Shown: positions 10,312 to 23,399 of the stretch, piece by piece
How positions within the stretch are numbered: position 1 is the first letter of the stretch
Layout of the letters: each line of letters begins with the position of its first letter
DNA from: Jackrogersella multiformis
Lineage: Eukaryota; Ascomycota; Sordariomycetes; Xylariales; Hypoxylaceae
DNA length: 64,000 nt
Assembly: GCA_902806575.1 (NCBI GenBank)
Contig: CADCXD010000005.1
Location: 3,596,001 to 3,660,000, forward strand
Reading direction: 5' to 3'
Notes under the pieces: model-generated
Seen by the model: the letters and a program-made list of their open reading frames with translations, nothing else
What the model was told of the DNA's origin: nothing
Databases searched by the model: none
Program-made: the position numbers and the translations under genes

Positions 10312-12011
10312 TCACATTACGACACAGCAGCCGCATCCCGACTTGTTCGGCTTTTCTTGGGGCTCTTCTGCCATGGTTTGTACTCTAGTGCTCGGAGCAG
10401 GCTGGATCTGCGGTTGGTGCATGGAAAGAGGGCTGACATGAGGGCCTACGCTGGGTGCACCCTGGATTTTGGGCATCGTCGAGTAAGAGCTTGTGCCGGG
10501 ACGACTCGTAGTTGGACTCTTAGCATCAGGGCGTAATTCAGGGCGTAATGGCCATTCGTCCTGTTTCACCTCGGCTTCCTTCGGCGATTCTGGCTCGGGA
10601 GGTTTGAGGAAGCCTTCCTCGTTGAGGGGGCGGAATTCCCTATCATATATGTTTCCAAACTTGCCTTCCTGTTCCCACTTCTCTTGCTGCAATCTTCTTG
10701 CGACGGTAGGAAGCAATTGCTGATCTGGCGGCAAGCGGGGATCAGGCTTATATGCAGAAACCATCCATGGTGGTTCACCCTCCGGCGCAGCCTTGGAGAT
10801 AGGTGACATTTCGCCGGACCGGGTTGTTGGTCGTGTCTTGGAATTGCTACGAGGAGCCGCAGCCGGCCGAGTCTTAGATCGACTCTGCGCAGTTCCCTTC
10901 GCCGGCGCGGATGCTTTCCTAGTCCCGGCGGTTGTCGTTTTCTTGGGCGATCCCTCCGTAACGGAACGCTTCGTAGGTTGAATTTTCGGAGCAGCATCAC
11001 GGGCATTGGAACTACCACTACGCGATCGTGGTTTGCGCAACGAAATCGAAGCGTCTTCGTCAAGTAGAAGAGGAAAGCTCGACTTGCGCATAACAGGCGC
11101 ATTTCTGTCGAGGAAATCGGCGGGAATTGGTGCTGGACTGGTTTTGGCTACTGGAATACGCGACTTTCCGATGTCGGTTGGCAAAAAGTATTCGCCAGGA
11201 TCCTCCGCTATCTCTTCGGGGAGACGAAAGTCCCAGCTCGGGGACTCGATGTCGGGAATCTTGTCGAGACTGAGCTCCGAATTTTTTCGAGATCTTGCAA
11301 CAGGCTGATCTGAAGCATCAGTGGCTCGACGGTGACCATTCGTCTTCTCTGGACTGCGATCCCGCCTCGGCCTGCTCTGGGCCCTCGGTTTGGGCAAGAT
11401 AATTCCGGCAGCCTGGAGTTCTTGGCTTTCTATCCTAGCTAACTTATCTCTATGGATCCATTTCGAATGTTCGTCCTCGGTGAGTCCTGAAGGCGCGACA
11501 TCAGCATTTGGGCGCTTGAGATCGGATACCGAGCTCGATTTGCTTGTGCGAAGGTCTATTATCTGTCAGCAAAATTCTCCTTTTATATATTTCTTATTTC
11601 ACGTTGAAATATATATAATGTTAAGTTTTAGAGGAGTTGACTAACCCTTATTAGGTCGGTAGTTGTCTACCGCATACGGATCGTAGGTAGAGTCTCCATT
11701 CCCAAAGTGGTGAGCTCCCTTTATAGAACCATTAGTATCATGCCGGTCTGTGGATAACTTGTGTGGCATAGAGCTCTGTATAGGAGAACGAGAGTTGGTT
11801 AGAATTAGACGTGTAGAGACAAGGGGTGGTTGAGACTATTCCGAGTCACAAGACCCAACAGAGAAAATGGGCTATAGTGTAAATTTCACGATGGAAAAGT
11901 AAGACTCACGTCATGATGACCAGATACATGATTCCACCCGGAGTGATCTGCATGCGAACTGCCTGGCGGAGTGAGCGTGGTAGTACCCGAGACCGCTGAC
12001 ATAGTTGCCAT
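10312..12011 (-). CDS. teaR: TeaR-like prenylated cell-end marker receptor
   Basis: Three exons on the minus strand, 12011-11910, 11775-11646 and 11555-10312, give about 491 aa. The N-terminus MATMSAVSGTTTLTPPGSSH and the segment YDPYAVDNYRPNKDLRTSKS are of the type found in fungal TeaR. The middle is a basic, proline/serine-rich, disordered region. A short conserved block follows (PPDQQLLPTVARRLQQEKWE, then GKFGNIYDREFRPLN). The last residues, GCGCCVVM, form a CaaX box; the terminal methionine predicts farnesylation, with nearby cysteines available for palmitoylation. In Aspergillus TeaR is the plasma-membrane receptor that anchors the TeaA polarity marker at hyphal tips (family knowledge). 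The join of exons 2 and 3 uses the donor after AAG-G and the acceptor AATAG, about 10 bases after a CTGAC branch point; the nearer CAG would break the frame. Confidence 0.78.
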
Positions 12012-14728
12012 TTCAGACTTTTGTCAGCAGCAGTCACGGGCAACGGCGCATTCGTGGAACTTGAGGCGCTGTCGATCAGATGTGGCCAGTGTAGCAGGGA
12101 ATAGCCGAGATAGGAAACCGAAGACGAAAGGACAAGCGTCGGTCGATTAGTTTTATTATGTTATCTTGTCGTTCGTTCCTTTCGTGGTTACGCGATTGCG
12201 GAGATAGAAGGAGAATAAGAAGATAATAGAATTCCGGTGTGGCCGTGGTGATTATGGTGATGGCGTGGTGAGGGTGATGGTGACGATGATGACGATTGTG
12301 TTCGCAGTCGCGGTCGATGTCGCTGTGATGTGATGTTGGTGATAGTGAAGGACGCGATGAGGCAGCAGTCGCCAGCGGCTGTCAAATTCGGATCCGACCA
12401 AGATTGTGAGGACGGGTTTAAAGTAGCTGAGAAAAAGAGTGATGGAGAAGATCGACTACGAAGAAAACGATAGCTTGATCCCGATCTAACTTAGTTCCCA
12501 CACTGATTCGTCGTATCTTGGCTAAGCTCCTGGTTTTAGTCGACCACGATAGTCCAAAAAGATAGAGAGGCAGAGGCAGAGGCAGAGGCAGAGAGGGAGA
12601 CACGATGTTTAAAATCTACACAATCTTTCTTCCTGGTCCTGTCCTTATCCCAATGAGCTACCAGGAAAAAAAGATAGATTACTGTTGCGTAGTCCGTAGT
12701 CCGACAATCTTGGTTCTTGACGTCTCGACTCTCGACGCCTACACGTACGTGACTGTGACCGTGACCGTTACCGTGGCCCTCGTATCCCGACGACTGCTTC
12801 ACGCGCCCTAGACACGATCCAGTGGGCCAATTGCACTCATGAGGGTATAGACGGAGACTCCTGAAGGAGACAGGTGACAAACGGACGAGTGCGAAAAAGA
12901 AAGAAAAAAGATAGTGCGTGGAGTGCGTGCAACGCCAATGGCTAAGAATTGGTTAAGGAGTGTGTTCGTGGCTTAGGCACGGTGGCAGAAGCAAAAATAA
13001 TGTGGTCCAAGAATCCAGAGGACGGGGGTTGAGGATTGACGATGAGATACCTAGGTACGAAGTACGTACTACACTACCTACATATTAGGTGGTAGCTACT
13101 ACATACACTACCTATGTAGGTAGGTACCTAGGTAGGGGTATGTACGAAAAGGGGATTGGTCCGAACCCTGGAATTATTCTATTATTCTACCTACACTAAG
13201 TACTTTTGGTCACATTTATTAAGTTAAACCTTAAACTCACCTAGTGGCTGGTTAGCTATGTACATACATACTACACTACCTAGGTACCTAGGTTGGCACA
13301 AGTAGTTTTAGGTAGATACCTGTTTACTTAGTTGGTTTGATACCTCTCTAGTACAATGCCTAGGTGCCTAGGCAGATGAGGAAACAGCAAACTTCTCACG
13401 CATTAAGTCCTCATTTAGGTATCTACCGGGGATTCCGTTCTGTAGGGGAGGTGTTTGTACCACACCGCGTTATCGCATGTGACGCTTAACATTCTTGTGG
13501 CCGGTGCGCTTCTAATTATAATTTGTTACATAGTATCTTATTATACCTAGATCATTGGACAATTACAAACAAATGGAAGGATATAATAAACATATTATAC
13601 TACCTTGGCATTCTTAAGTATCTACAAACCCGTACATCAAAAAGTACATACAAATCTAACCACCTAAGCAGGTACACTAAAGCACAATAAAGTTGCCTAG
13701 GTATCGAGCTACTATCTCGATTATCAGATATCCGCCCTGTATGCACGAAATAAAATAAGGTGAACAGATGGATCTAGCTTGGACAATGGATAGCCCCTGA
13801 GTTTAATGAAATGCACTGTGGAATGCAACATTGCAATGCCACGCCAAGATTTGTATGTACAATAGGTATATGTATGTATGCGACAGGGTTCGGTAAAATC
13901 GTAACCGCCTTATTGGTATTGTGCTACCACTGGCGCGGGGTCAAAAAGCCACTTTGAGTCTTAACACTTTCCAAGGTTCCTCGATTATTCCGCACTGTAC
14001 CTACCTGTAATTAACATTGGACTTTCCTCCCTTTCCCGCCTGATACACAGTTAACCTCCAATACTTCCAACTGTATTCTAGAATGCATTCAATGCAACCC
14101 CGACCTACATAGTAGGTAGCTGCCAGATGCCCCTTTTTTTATGTCTATTTTTTTCTCCCAAGGTGGGACCGAGGTCCACCAATACCTTATGTAGGTAAGT
14201 ATATGTATTATTTTGTTCAACATGAGACAACCTTCATTACCTTCATTACTTACATGTAATATCCATTCATTACCTACCTACCTATGTAGGTACCCAGGTA
14301 CGTGTATCCATTCTTCATCTACACCAACCTCAAATCTAGCATACTTAATACCTCCTAAATAGAGGACAAATATGACTAGCTATTATTATGAACTCCCTTA
14401 TTTGAGTTCATCGTCAATTCGAAAATCGGATGAAACAAATCCCACGAATAATATGCTAAGCACATTGGCTTTTTAGTTGCTTGCTTTTTCCTTCGCTACC
14501 TAGCCCAGGGTTCCATGACGCTGGCACATCATCCGAAAATGTGATTCCCTTCTGGGTCGTGTTCGGGGTACAATACTTAATGGCTGTCATGGTTAACATG
14601 GCTTGAATATACAATATCCATGGATACAATGCCACTCAAGAAACCCCTAGGTTAAGTACCTTAAAGAATCACGGCTGTTCACAAGCTTGAAAAGGACCAC
14701 TGCTTGCTTGAATCTCCTGTCTCCCAGT
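12012..14728. other. repeat-rich spacer, TeaR promoter to phosphoesterase gene
   Basis: The first ~900 bases are the TeaR 5' flank, with GGTGAT-type and AGAGGC simple repeats near 12240-12300 and 12565-12600. From 13048 on, CCTAGG/TAGGTA palindromes are frequent in AT-rich DNA. I see no coding exon. Confidence 0.6.
13048..13137. repeat. dense CCTAGG/TAGGTA palindrome cluster
   Basis: ATACCTAGGTACGAAGTACG starts the cluster and TAGGTAGGTACCTAGGTAGG ends it; nearly every base belongs to a CCTA, TAGG, GTAC or TACG step. Further copies follow at 13270-13300 and 14270-14302. Confidence 0.75.
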
Positions 14729-15658
14729 ATGAACAACTCACTTATATCTCCCTCGATGGTCTCGACGGTCTCAGTGGTCCCGCAGCAGACTCGACGAACT
14801 CGCTTTGTCTGTATATCCGACACGCACAACTGCACAGTGAAACTACCAAAGGGCGATGTGCTTATCCACTGCGGAGACCTGACGAACCAGGGGAGCTTCA
14901 ACGAGCTCGGGAAGCAAGTGACGTGGCTCGAGAAAGCCGACTTCGAGTGCAAGCTGATCATCGCTGGGAATCATGACCTTACGCTAGATGTCGGCTTCTT
15001 TGAGCAGTTTGGGGATTACTTCCATAAAAATCCCTCCCAGAACCCTGTCGATTGTCAAAACCTCCTCACCCAGTCCAAGTCTCTCATCTATCTCCAGCAC
15101 TCAAGTCACACGATCAAACTCACCGCCCCATCCGGTCCACGGACCACCTTTAACGTATTCGGTTCTCCCTACATTCCCTCTTGCGGAAAGTGGGCATTTC
15201 AGTACCCTCGCGAGGATGAAACCGCCGCTGGGAGAATATGGAAGGATATACCGCTCAACACCGACATACTTGTCACCCACGGGCCAGCGCGGATGCATAG
15301 AGATGAGTCTCGCCACAGAGAAGCAAGGGGCTGTGAAAGCTTACGGCAAGCCATGTGGCGGGTGCGGCCTCGCATCGCGCTGTGTGGACACGTCCATGAA
15401 GCACGAGGCGTGGAGCGCATTCGTTGGGACCTATCAAACAAGTTCGTCCGATACAAGGAGCTAGAAAGTACCTACCAGTGGGATGATCCAGGCGTAGGAA
15501 ATGAGAAGAACTGTCTAGTCGATCTCACGGCCAAGGGTGGGATGCCCCTAGATAATGACGGTAGCAAAGTGTCGTCATCTTTAGTGTCGTCATCTTTATC
15601 CTCCTCTACATCCACATCGTCCCCAACAGCGCATGTGGCCCAGGGATCTATGGCGATG

Positions 15659-15690
<32 letters not shown>

Positions 15691-15928
15691 TAGCACGGAA
15701 CCCGCATTAGCAGGAGCAAACCCGGGCATCGGCACCCGGGGCCTTAGCGGGGACCCGATGTCAGCACGGAGTGACGGGCCTGTATTAGTCGGAAGACTCG
15801 GACGCAAAGAGACATGTGTCGTCAACTGCGCCATCCAGGCAGGCAGCTATCCGCATTCAGGACCGCGAAGATTGCACAAACCTATCGTAGTTGACATCGA
15901 CCTGCCTGTCTGGGAGAATGATTCCTGA
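14729..15928 (+). CDS. calcineurin-like metallophosphoesterase
   Basis: This is an intronless 399-aa protein of the metallophosphoesterase superfamily, closest in style to the MPPED1/UPF0046 group. The metal-binding motifs are in order: CISDTHN (Asp31, His33), IHCGDLTNQG (Gly49-Asp50), IAGNHDLTLD (Asn-His pair), THGPA and CGHVHEARG. The C-terminal third contains a low-complexity linker (serines, then alternating threonine and alanine from an ACAGCA repeat at about 15660-15690) before the last conserved stretch, CVVNCAIQAGSYPHSGPRR..KPIVVDIDLP, which finishes the fold. The substrate is unknown; relatives hydrolyse cyclic nucleotides or phosphodiesters in vitro. I chose the ATG at 14729 because the frame upstream contains only a TTG. 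The gene stands alone between two long spacers. Confidence 0.85.
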
Positions 15929-16446
15929 GCATTAGCCACCCCGAACTTCCCGAATGGTCGCTTACGTATAGGTATTGAGGCTATGCTCTATGGATGCCCC
16001 ATAACCCGAAAGACTAGTTCAGATATACACACGATTCAAGGGTAATATACTTCCTGGATTCTCCGGGCAACGCAACTTCTTTGGTACAGACAACGCATTT
16101 GGTGCGGATATCCTTGTTCATAATTCGACTCATTGCTGCCTACCTTACAGGTAAACTATAGTTTTTTGCCGCTTCCAATAGATCACCCGGATATCCTACT
16201 CACGAAATCACCGGCTGGGATATTATTGTGGCAATTGGTTTTACTCCATGAACCTTGGGACTCTAGTTACGATTACGACGAGAGGCCTCCCGTGATTCAA
16301 GTGCTCGCCCATAGGTACTATCATGTCTCGTTCGAAAATTGGAATGCGTCTTGGTTCTTCATGTGTCATGCGCGAGAAGGACGAGCGCCACTATGCCGGT
16401 AGTCAGTATGTCTCGGATCTAAATCCGTAAACGCTCAGAACCTCGT

Positions 16447-16517
16447 GGCCCTCAGACATGGGCAGGCTGCGCTTGACTCAGCCTGTCGCCCTACGAAGCT
16501 ACAAGGCGTCGAGGGCC
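16447..16517. repeat. nested inverted repeat, possible structured element
   Basis: GGCCCTC (16447-16453) is the exact complement of GAGGGCC (16511-16517). Inside it GGGCAGGCTG (16460-16469) can pair with CAGCCTGTCGCCC (16479-16491), allowing one small bulge, across a 9-base loop. No open frame explains the conservation of both pairings. Confidence 0.5.
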
Positions 16518-19500
16518 GAGTATGGGCTCAGCTCTTACGCTCCATCCTATTAAATATATCTGCGATGGGATAGTCACCGACGAGCCTGTCAATCATTCCC
16601 GTATCTATCCGTGCTATGTCACCTGAAACGAAAGACACTATGGAAAGAGACACCGCCTTGGTTGTGTAGCTGAAGGTTGAGCTGAAGCTGAGGTCAGACA
16701 TGTCCTCTTTCCCTCGGGATCGTCCCTCGCTCGAAATATCACAAACTACTAGTATCCGACAGATATGATATGGTACAATAAGTATGCAGGACAACGCAGG
16801 GCAGGGCAGGTCTTGCGGGACGACGGAAGGTCATCCCATCCAACCATATTGTACGATGTTCGGGTTTTCTAGTCACGGGCGCCCGTGCGAAGTACATAGT
16901 CAACTAACAACAGACAGCGCTCTAATCGGCATTCGCTGGCAATGATTACCCCTTATAGCATGTATAACATGTGTTCTCGGGTAGGTAAATAGGCATGTAG
17001 CTGGACAGGTAAGACAGGGAGAAGATCGTGGAAATTCCGCACTTTTTCTATCTCACGTCCGATAGCCGGTATGCAGGTAGGCTCTGCTTCCAATGGGACC
17101 TCGAAGATCAGGGTCACACTTGACCTGCAGGAAGAATTAGGTGGCCCAATCACTGGCTGGACAACCAGCTGCGAATGCGAATCCACTTGCATACACCTCG
17201 TAGCTTTTTAACTTGACAAGTGAATACGGAATAGCCACGATATCCAAACTTACATGTTACTTCTGATGCAGTAGCGGCTGCTAGGCCACGGGTGTTATGT
17301 TATATGTAGTATAGTTGCGTGGGTATGAAGGACCTCGACGCAGCCGGGGTTGGCGAGGCCCTGATACGAGAGGGACATATGTATTCGAACGCGGGGAAGG
17401 CCGTGCTAATAGGTCGCTGTATGAGATAATTACGAACGCATAGAAAGGCTTGGATGAAGGACGAGCTCGAAGCTCGAAGCTGTGGTTATAGGTAGCTACC
17501 TACATGATCTCGAGACGGCCCCCAAAGAGAATTTGTGAGGTACCTATACCTACCTACCTAGGTAGGTATATGTAAGTATGTGATTGGCTTAGAAGCTTCT
17601 TCCTCTGATGGGCCTTTTTGGTAGGGTAGGGCGCTTCGTTGTGTGATATCCACAGCCAATGATAATTCTGTGTTTCCGTGCATGATAAATTTCTACCTAT
17701 CACGATGCTAAAGGTGGGGGGGGGGGGCAAAGGGGCAGGCATATGCGGCTGTCCAATACCTCCGAATGGAATATGCAGCAGCAGATACTATTTATCAGAT
17801 TTAATAAATGTATGGGAAAGATGGTTATCACCTGCGTCGCTTCTCCTCCTGCTTCTCTTGGCTCGCGGGCCCTCTTCTGATGCGAGTGATTGGAGTACAT
17901 GTATGTAGGCCGAGAGCTCTACACTAGATAGCTGCAAGGAGACATATCCGCAAATCCTAACCAGGATCGGTAAAGACCTAGGACATGTCTATCTACATAT
18001 TGCAGTACTAATATATGCAGGAGATGGGACGAAGGAGCGAACGGGCATCCAGAGCTGCATACCTAAGGTCGGGAGCTAGAATCCTGAAGCATCCTCCTCA
18101 CCTAGCAGCAGATCTGCCTACGAGTATCGTAGGGGGTGCGCGTGGGCTTATTCCCTCACCGACCATGTGCCGATTAAAGTGATAACTAACGTACCTACCA
18201 GCCTGCATCATGTTACAGTATCGACGGGAAATCGACAGGCACACCTCCCGAAAGGCTGGTCTAGCATGTGCCGTCAAGTCTTCTGTTAGCCTGAGAGATT
18301 TCCCGGGATCAAACATCAAGAAGCGGGCGGTGCCGCTAATGACGACAAAACCTCATCGAGGGGCAAAAGGGGGAAATCTTTGAATCCTCATCAGCTCCTA
18401 AAGCTCTAAAGACGACCCTGTGGCATTATTTGGTACTTTCCTCTTGGGGTAAAAAAGATGACAGCTTATCTTTCGCTTATTCGTTCAGGTATGGCTTGAC
18501 GATCTGACGATGAACTCATCATTAACCCCGCCCCCGCCTCATACGTAGACGAGAAGGAAGATCGTGGAGACAAGCAAGGATAATCACGCACATCATCCCG
18601 ATATGAGACAAATCGGGAAGATTTGCCAGCAGCTAGGAGGGACTTGGAGGGAGTCAAAACAAAATCTATAAGCAGTGTTTCTTACACCGGTAACTGAAGA
18701 GTTTTCCATTCTGTTTCTCTGAGGCTCGTCCAAGCCTTTTAAACTTGATCCCCAATCCCCATATTGAGGATCTGCTTAGATTAAGTAAGAAATCCAGATG
18801 ATCCGAGAAAAGGCAGTTCGGTCTGGCATTTCAGCAGCTCGATTCGCTGGCAGCTGCATGATCGATCATCCCTGGGCTCACACACGTTGACCGCCGAGAC
18901 TGGCTCGGCTTGCCTCGCAGTGGAGTGCCCGTCGAACCAGTAGAGTAGAATCCAGCAGGAGGGCTAGCCAGATTCGTCTTCTCAAGCCCCGAGAAGAGCC
19001 ATGAGGACGAAAATGAACCCGCAAACTCACGATTGTCTAAACTAATACGACACAATAACTACTGTATAGGTATCGATAGCTTGATCTAGCTGTCTACACT
19101 AGTTTCGCCGTCGTTAGCTCTGATCCACCTCGTCCATCGAACGAGCCATTCTAAGGCTCTGGCCGAAGCGTAGGCTTGTTCCATAGCATCGATTCACATC
19201 CACTTGCCGACGAATCATTGGTCTAAGGTAAAGTTCCAGCTTAGATCCCCTATTAGCTCTCCTATCCCCTTGACTTTTACCCACCACCTTTAAACCGATC
19301 CCTCCGTCTGACCTCTCGACCACCTCATCTCACCACACCATCTCTAAGTAATCCGTGGCCAGATGGCGAGGCCTCGTGCAACCTCCATTCATGCAAGCAC
19401 ATCAAGGAGAGCGCTGCGAGCCGTAAGCAACCTATAGATCGTGATCACGCCTCTCCTCACCATGTAGCCGCACACCATCTTCTCTGCCATGCCCTTGCGG

Positions 19501-22500
19501 CACCTCATAATGTACCTGCTTTTATGTTAGAGAGTTCGATTGGTTCCCGATTCCGTCGAAAGGGGCCACTTAAGCAGCCGACCTCTTCTCTTCTAGATGC
19601 GAGTGTGACAAGCAACTGAGCAGCAAGGCTCGTGGTGGTTGATGCAACCGAATAACATTGACATGGCACTGTGGTGTAAATTAACTGGCCGACGGCCGCA
19701 GGGCCCATATGAGGTCTGCTGTGCCTATCGCCAGGGCTTGGAGGGGAAAGCTCGAATTCATCCAATAAGCGCGAGTTGCTAAACAAGACTTACAGGCTCG
19801 AGAATATATAGAAGCCATGCGTACTTGTCTGGGTATCACCTGGCTGCAAGATCAGGACGAAAAGGGAAAGGTATCGTATTTGTTATGGCCATACGGCAAC
19901 GGCCAAGTTGTTATTGCCTTGGTTACTTTGGAGTTCCAGGATCATTGACGATACCTCTGATCGACTATCTTTGGTGACGATGATGATGGTGGTGGTGATG
20001 GTGATGATGATGAAGTGATATACCCTTTTGCATTATACCCATAGATCAGATGAGAGGATTTGGTTGTCGTGGCTCAATTCACGATGGGCTTAATTAAGCC
20101 TGCACGGACGGACACTGCCAAGGTAGGCGGAGAACTAAGGATGAGGCATACGTAGCGAGGCCACTGATCCCAATAAATACCTAGGTCAGATGTCCCATCT
20201 ACCTAGCCAGCGGCATGTTTTACTATAGTGCTCCTGGACGGGTTTGTTCGCCCAGTCGGACTGAGACCGGTGAAGGTCCGGTCCCTTGCCCGTATGAAGG
20301 GGTATAAGTCTGAGGGTACGGTGTGAAGAGGCAATATGATATTAAGACGCGGATAGACAAATAATAACACCAAATTGGCACAGTTTGGCCTACGGTGGAA
20401 CCTGGAACCGGGGAGCATATGAGGTATCCGATGTTTGGACATCCACCTTTGGGTGTCGTGACAACGACTTATACCAACGAGCGAAGTAAATACACTAATC
20501 AAGAATTGACGAGCTCAGGTCCTTCGAGTTGGTCTTGGATCGAATGACGAGCTTCCAATTGACGCTATGCAGAATGGACCCCACGCGGAGAATAGCGAAG
20601 AGGTCATCGGCACGGCCGCGCTTCTTACTTTTCAGTACTGATTACCTACCCCTACCCCGGTACCTAAGGTACGTATGTAGCTTCGGGCTGTCTATCACGG
20701 TCCGTTTTCTCACAATGGCTATTGGTGTTTAGTTTGGCTGTTCTCTTTAGAAGCTCGAGTTTGATATACTTACCTAGGTAGCAGACTAGCTCCCTCGATG
20801 GACATGGCCTGCTAACATTGCAATTGATCTTCTTACTACCTAGCACTGGTTAGTACATCTTACATCACATCACGACTTGGTAATTCATTATTATGACTCG
20901 GATTAATACGACCTAGTCTACGACTTGGTTCAACGCATAATGAGTAGGGAGGTACAGGAGCTCTTGCAGGAGACGAAGGCTATATCAGCCTTCACCGCTG
21001 GTTTTGAAACTAGGTAATACCAAGACTCTCCATACAGACTTGCATACATCCATACATAGGTCTTGATACATGCATCATCCATACTAGGTAGATAGACATA
21101 CCATGTAGACATATACACTCTCTCCTCTTTTTCTCTCCACAGCCTTCCCTTCCCCATGGTCCTGAAGAATAATCCTCCGACCGACTTTCGGTGGGTTTAG
21201 GTTATACCCAGCTGGAAGTCAACCTCGCAGCCTTCAGCAGCAATATATCGAAATATCCATACCTAGCCTATCGAACCCATAATCTGGATAAAAAAATCTC
21301 GCACCTGAAAATACTTACGCGTCGGGTCCTCGATCCGTTTCTATCTACAAGATTTGACATCACCATCTTTATTGCCACCACCTTTCTGAGTAACCCAAGG
21401 TCGTCGACTTGCCTACACGAAGTTCCAGTCTCGGAGCCATTGGTTCACGGGTAGCCAAGCTATCGATCGCGTTTGCAACTGTAGCTACGAACCAGCTTCG
21501 CTTCTACTACACACACGATTCTAACGTTCTTGAACAAATCGACAAACAGGCCACTTCAGTTTCGATATCCGGGGGGATTGTACTACCCAGCTGCTATTGG
21601 GATCCGTCCAACGTATTTGATTCACGAATTCCTTGTCGTCACATTCTTCCACTTGGGAAGCGGTAATTTTTTCTGATAGATTACTTCTCATCTTATACAT
21701 CATCAATTGTTCGTCACCAACAAGACAACGAACGCATTGGCTACCTACATGCCTACCTAAGGTACCATCACAGTTGCACCGAATAATTCTTTCTAGATAC
21801 TTGAAGTCTTCGAACTAAGCCACTTACTTACACCTTTTATACGGTCACGTTTATTCATATTTGGCAATTACTTTTACAATTATTTTTACATTCATCATCT
21901 TCAAATTATTTTCTCTCCACTATTTAACTTCTCTATTTATTATTAGTACATTTCGACTTACACCTTCATCGCCTCGTTGCCGAGATATTTTCCTCGCCCC
22001 TGCTACTAACTTCTTATTACCTACTCCCTATTAACCCCCACCGACTTGGCCGAGACCGTTCGCTGGCCCCAACTTGGCCTGTCGTCTTCTATTCTATTCG
22101 TCTTATTCGGACGCTGGACATCCCGTACTTCTTACTTTACTTTACGGATTACCGTACTGCCGTTTACTGCACAGCACTTACATAAATAACACGGGATTAC
22201 ATAAAGGATCCGTATTACCTAAGATTCCCATCCGGCTCGCATAATCCGTACCCTTTTTATCTCTGACGCAGTGTAATCCGGTTCCTGGTTATATCCCCTG
22301 GTGGAATCCACGAAACACTCGGCGAGAACGAGAGACATCGACAGAGACAGTAACTGTAACAGTAACAGTAACAGTGACGGACAGAAAAGAGATAATACAC
22401 TACAACGCTGGACCTGCTGATTGATTCTCAAACCGTTTATACCGGGAATTACTGTACTCCTGTCTCTGAAACTCTTCTTAGTGCATTTTTGCCGCTATTC

Positions 22501-23399
22501 CGTCCTATCAATTTTCCCCTTCAGTTCAATTCAGTTCTAGTTCCATCTTAGGTACATACAGACTACACCACCTTAGGTACCTACCTACCTAGAACGCATC
22601 GCTATCTGATAATACTTGGTACCTACGACTACCTAGGTACTTGTCGAGACAATCACGGGTACCTCGGCTCAGTACTATCGCGCCACGTCGAAGGAAGTCT
22701 CTCGCACCCCGCCGTACTGTACTGTATCCACAGGTTACAGCGCATTAGGAGTGCAGCGCAGTGCAGTGCAATTTTTTTTGGCAAGGGAAGTTGCATTGAG
22801 GGAGGAGAGCTGGCCTATCCTTCCCCCCCGTTCTATCCGTTTTCAGTACCCCGAGTACCCCGTTTAGTACCTACAGGTACGGGCATTTCTAGGCCTCATC
22901 CTAGGTACCTAGAACGCTAGGTCTCTGTTAACGTCGCGGTTAGCCGTAACGGTACGGCACCGCACGCTAAAGAAGTAGCGGACTACCTCCTACGGCCTAC
23001 GCCCCACGCACACGCCCACGCCCACGCCCCACCTGGCCACTCGCCTCTTAGCGGACCATATCCATCCCCTATCCATTTTTATTAGCAACGATTATCCAGG
23101 TAGCGACAGGTACTCTAGTCCAACTTAAGTCGGACTAAGTCGACCAAGTCTAACTACCTAGGTACCATCTTGGTCTGCTAGTCTACTCCTGGGTGCGCCA
23201 ACGAATCTCGACGCTAAAGAGGAAGCGTCCGCCCCCGCCGCTTGTCAGAAATCTACAATAATACTAAGTACTACGTACATACAGGAAAGAGCAAGAAAGA
23301 GGAAATAAGAAATAGGAAATAGGAAACAGGAAAGAGGGAATTGGAAAAAGAGGAAAGGACAATAGCAGAGAGTGGTCGATCTCTTTCCAATCCGAATCA

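Noticed and set aside
17700..17730. G run as a G-quadruplex element
   Set aside because: It is a single homopolymer-like run, not four separate G tracts, and most likely slippage.
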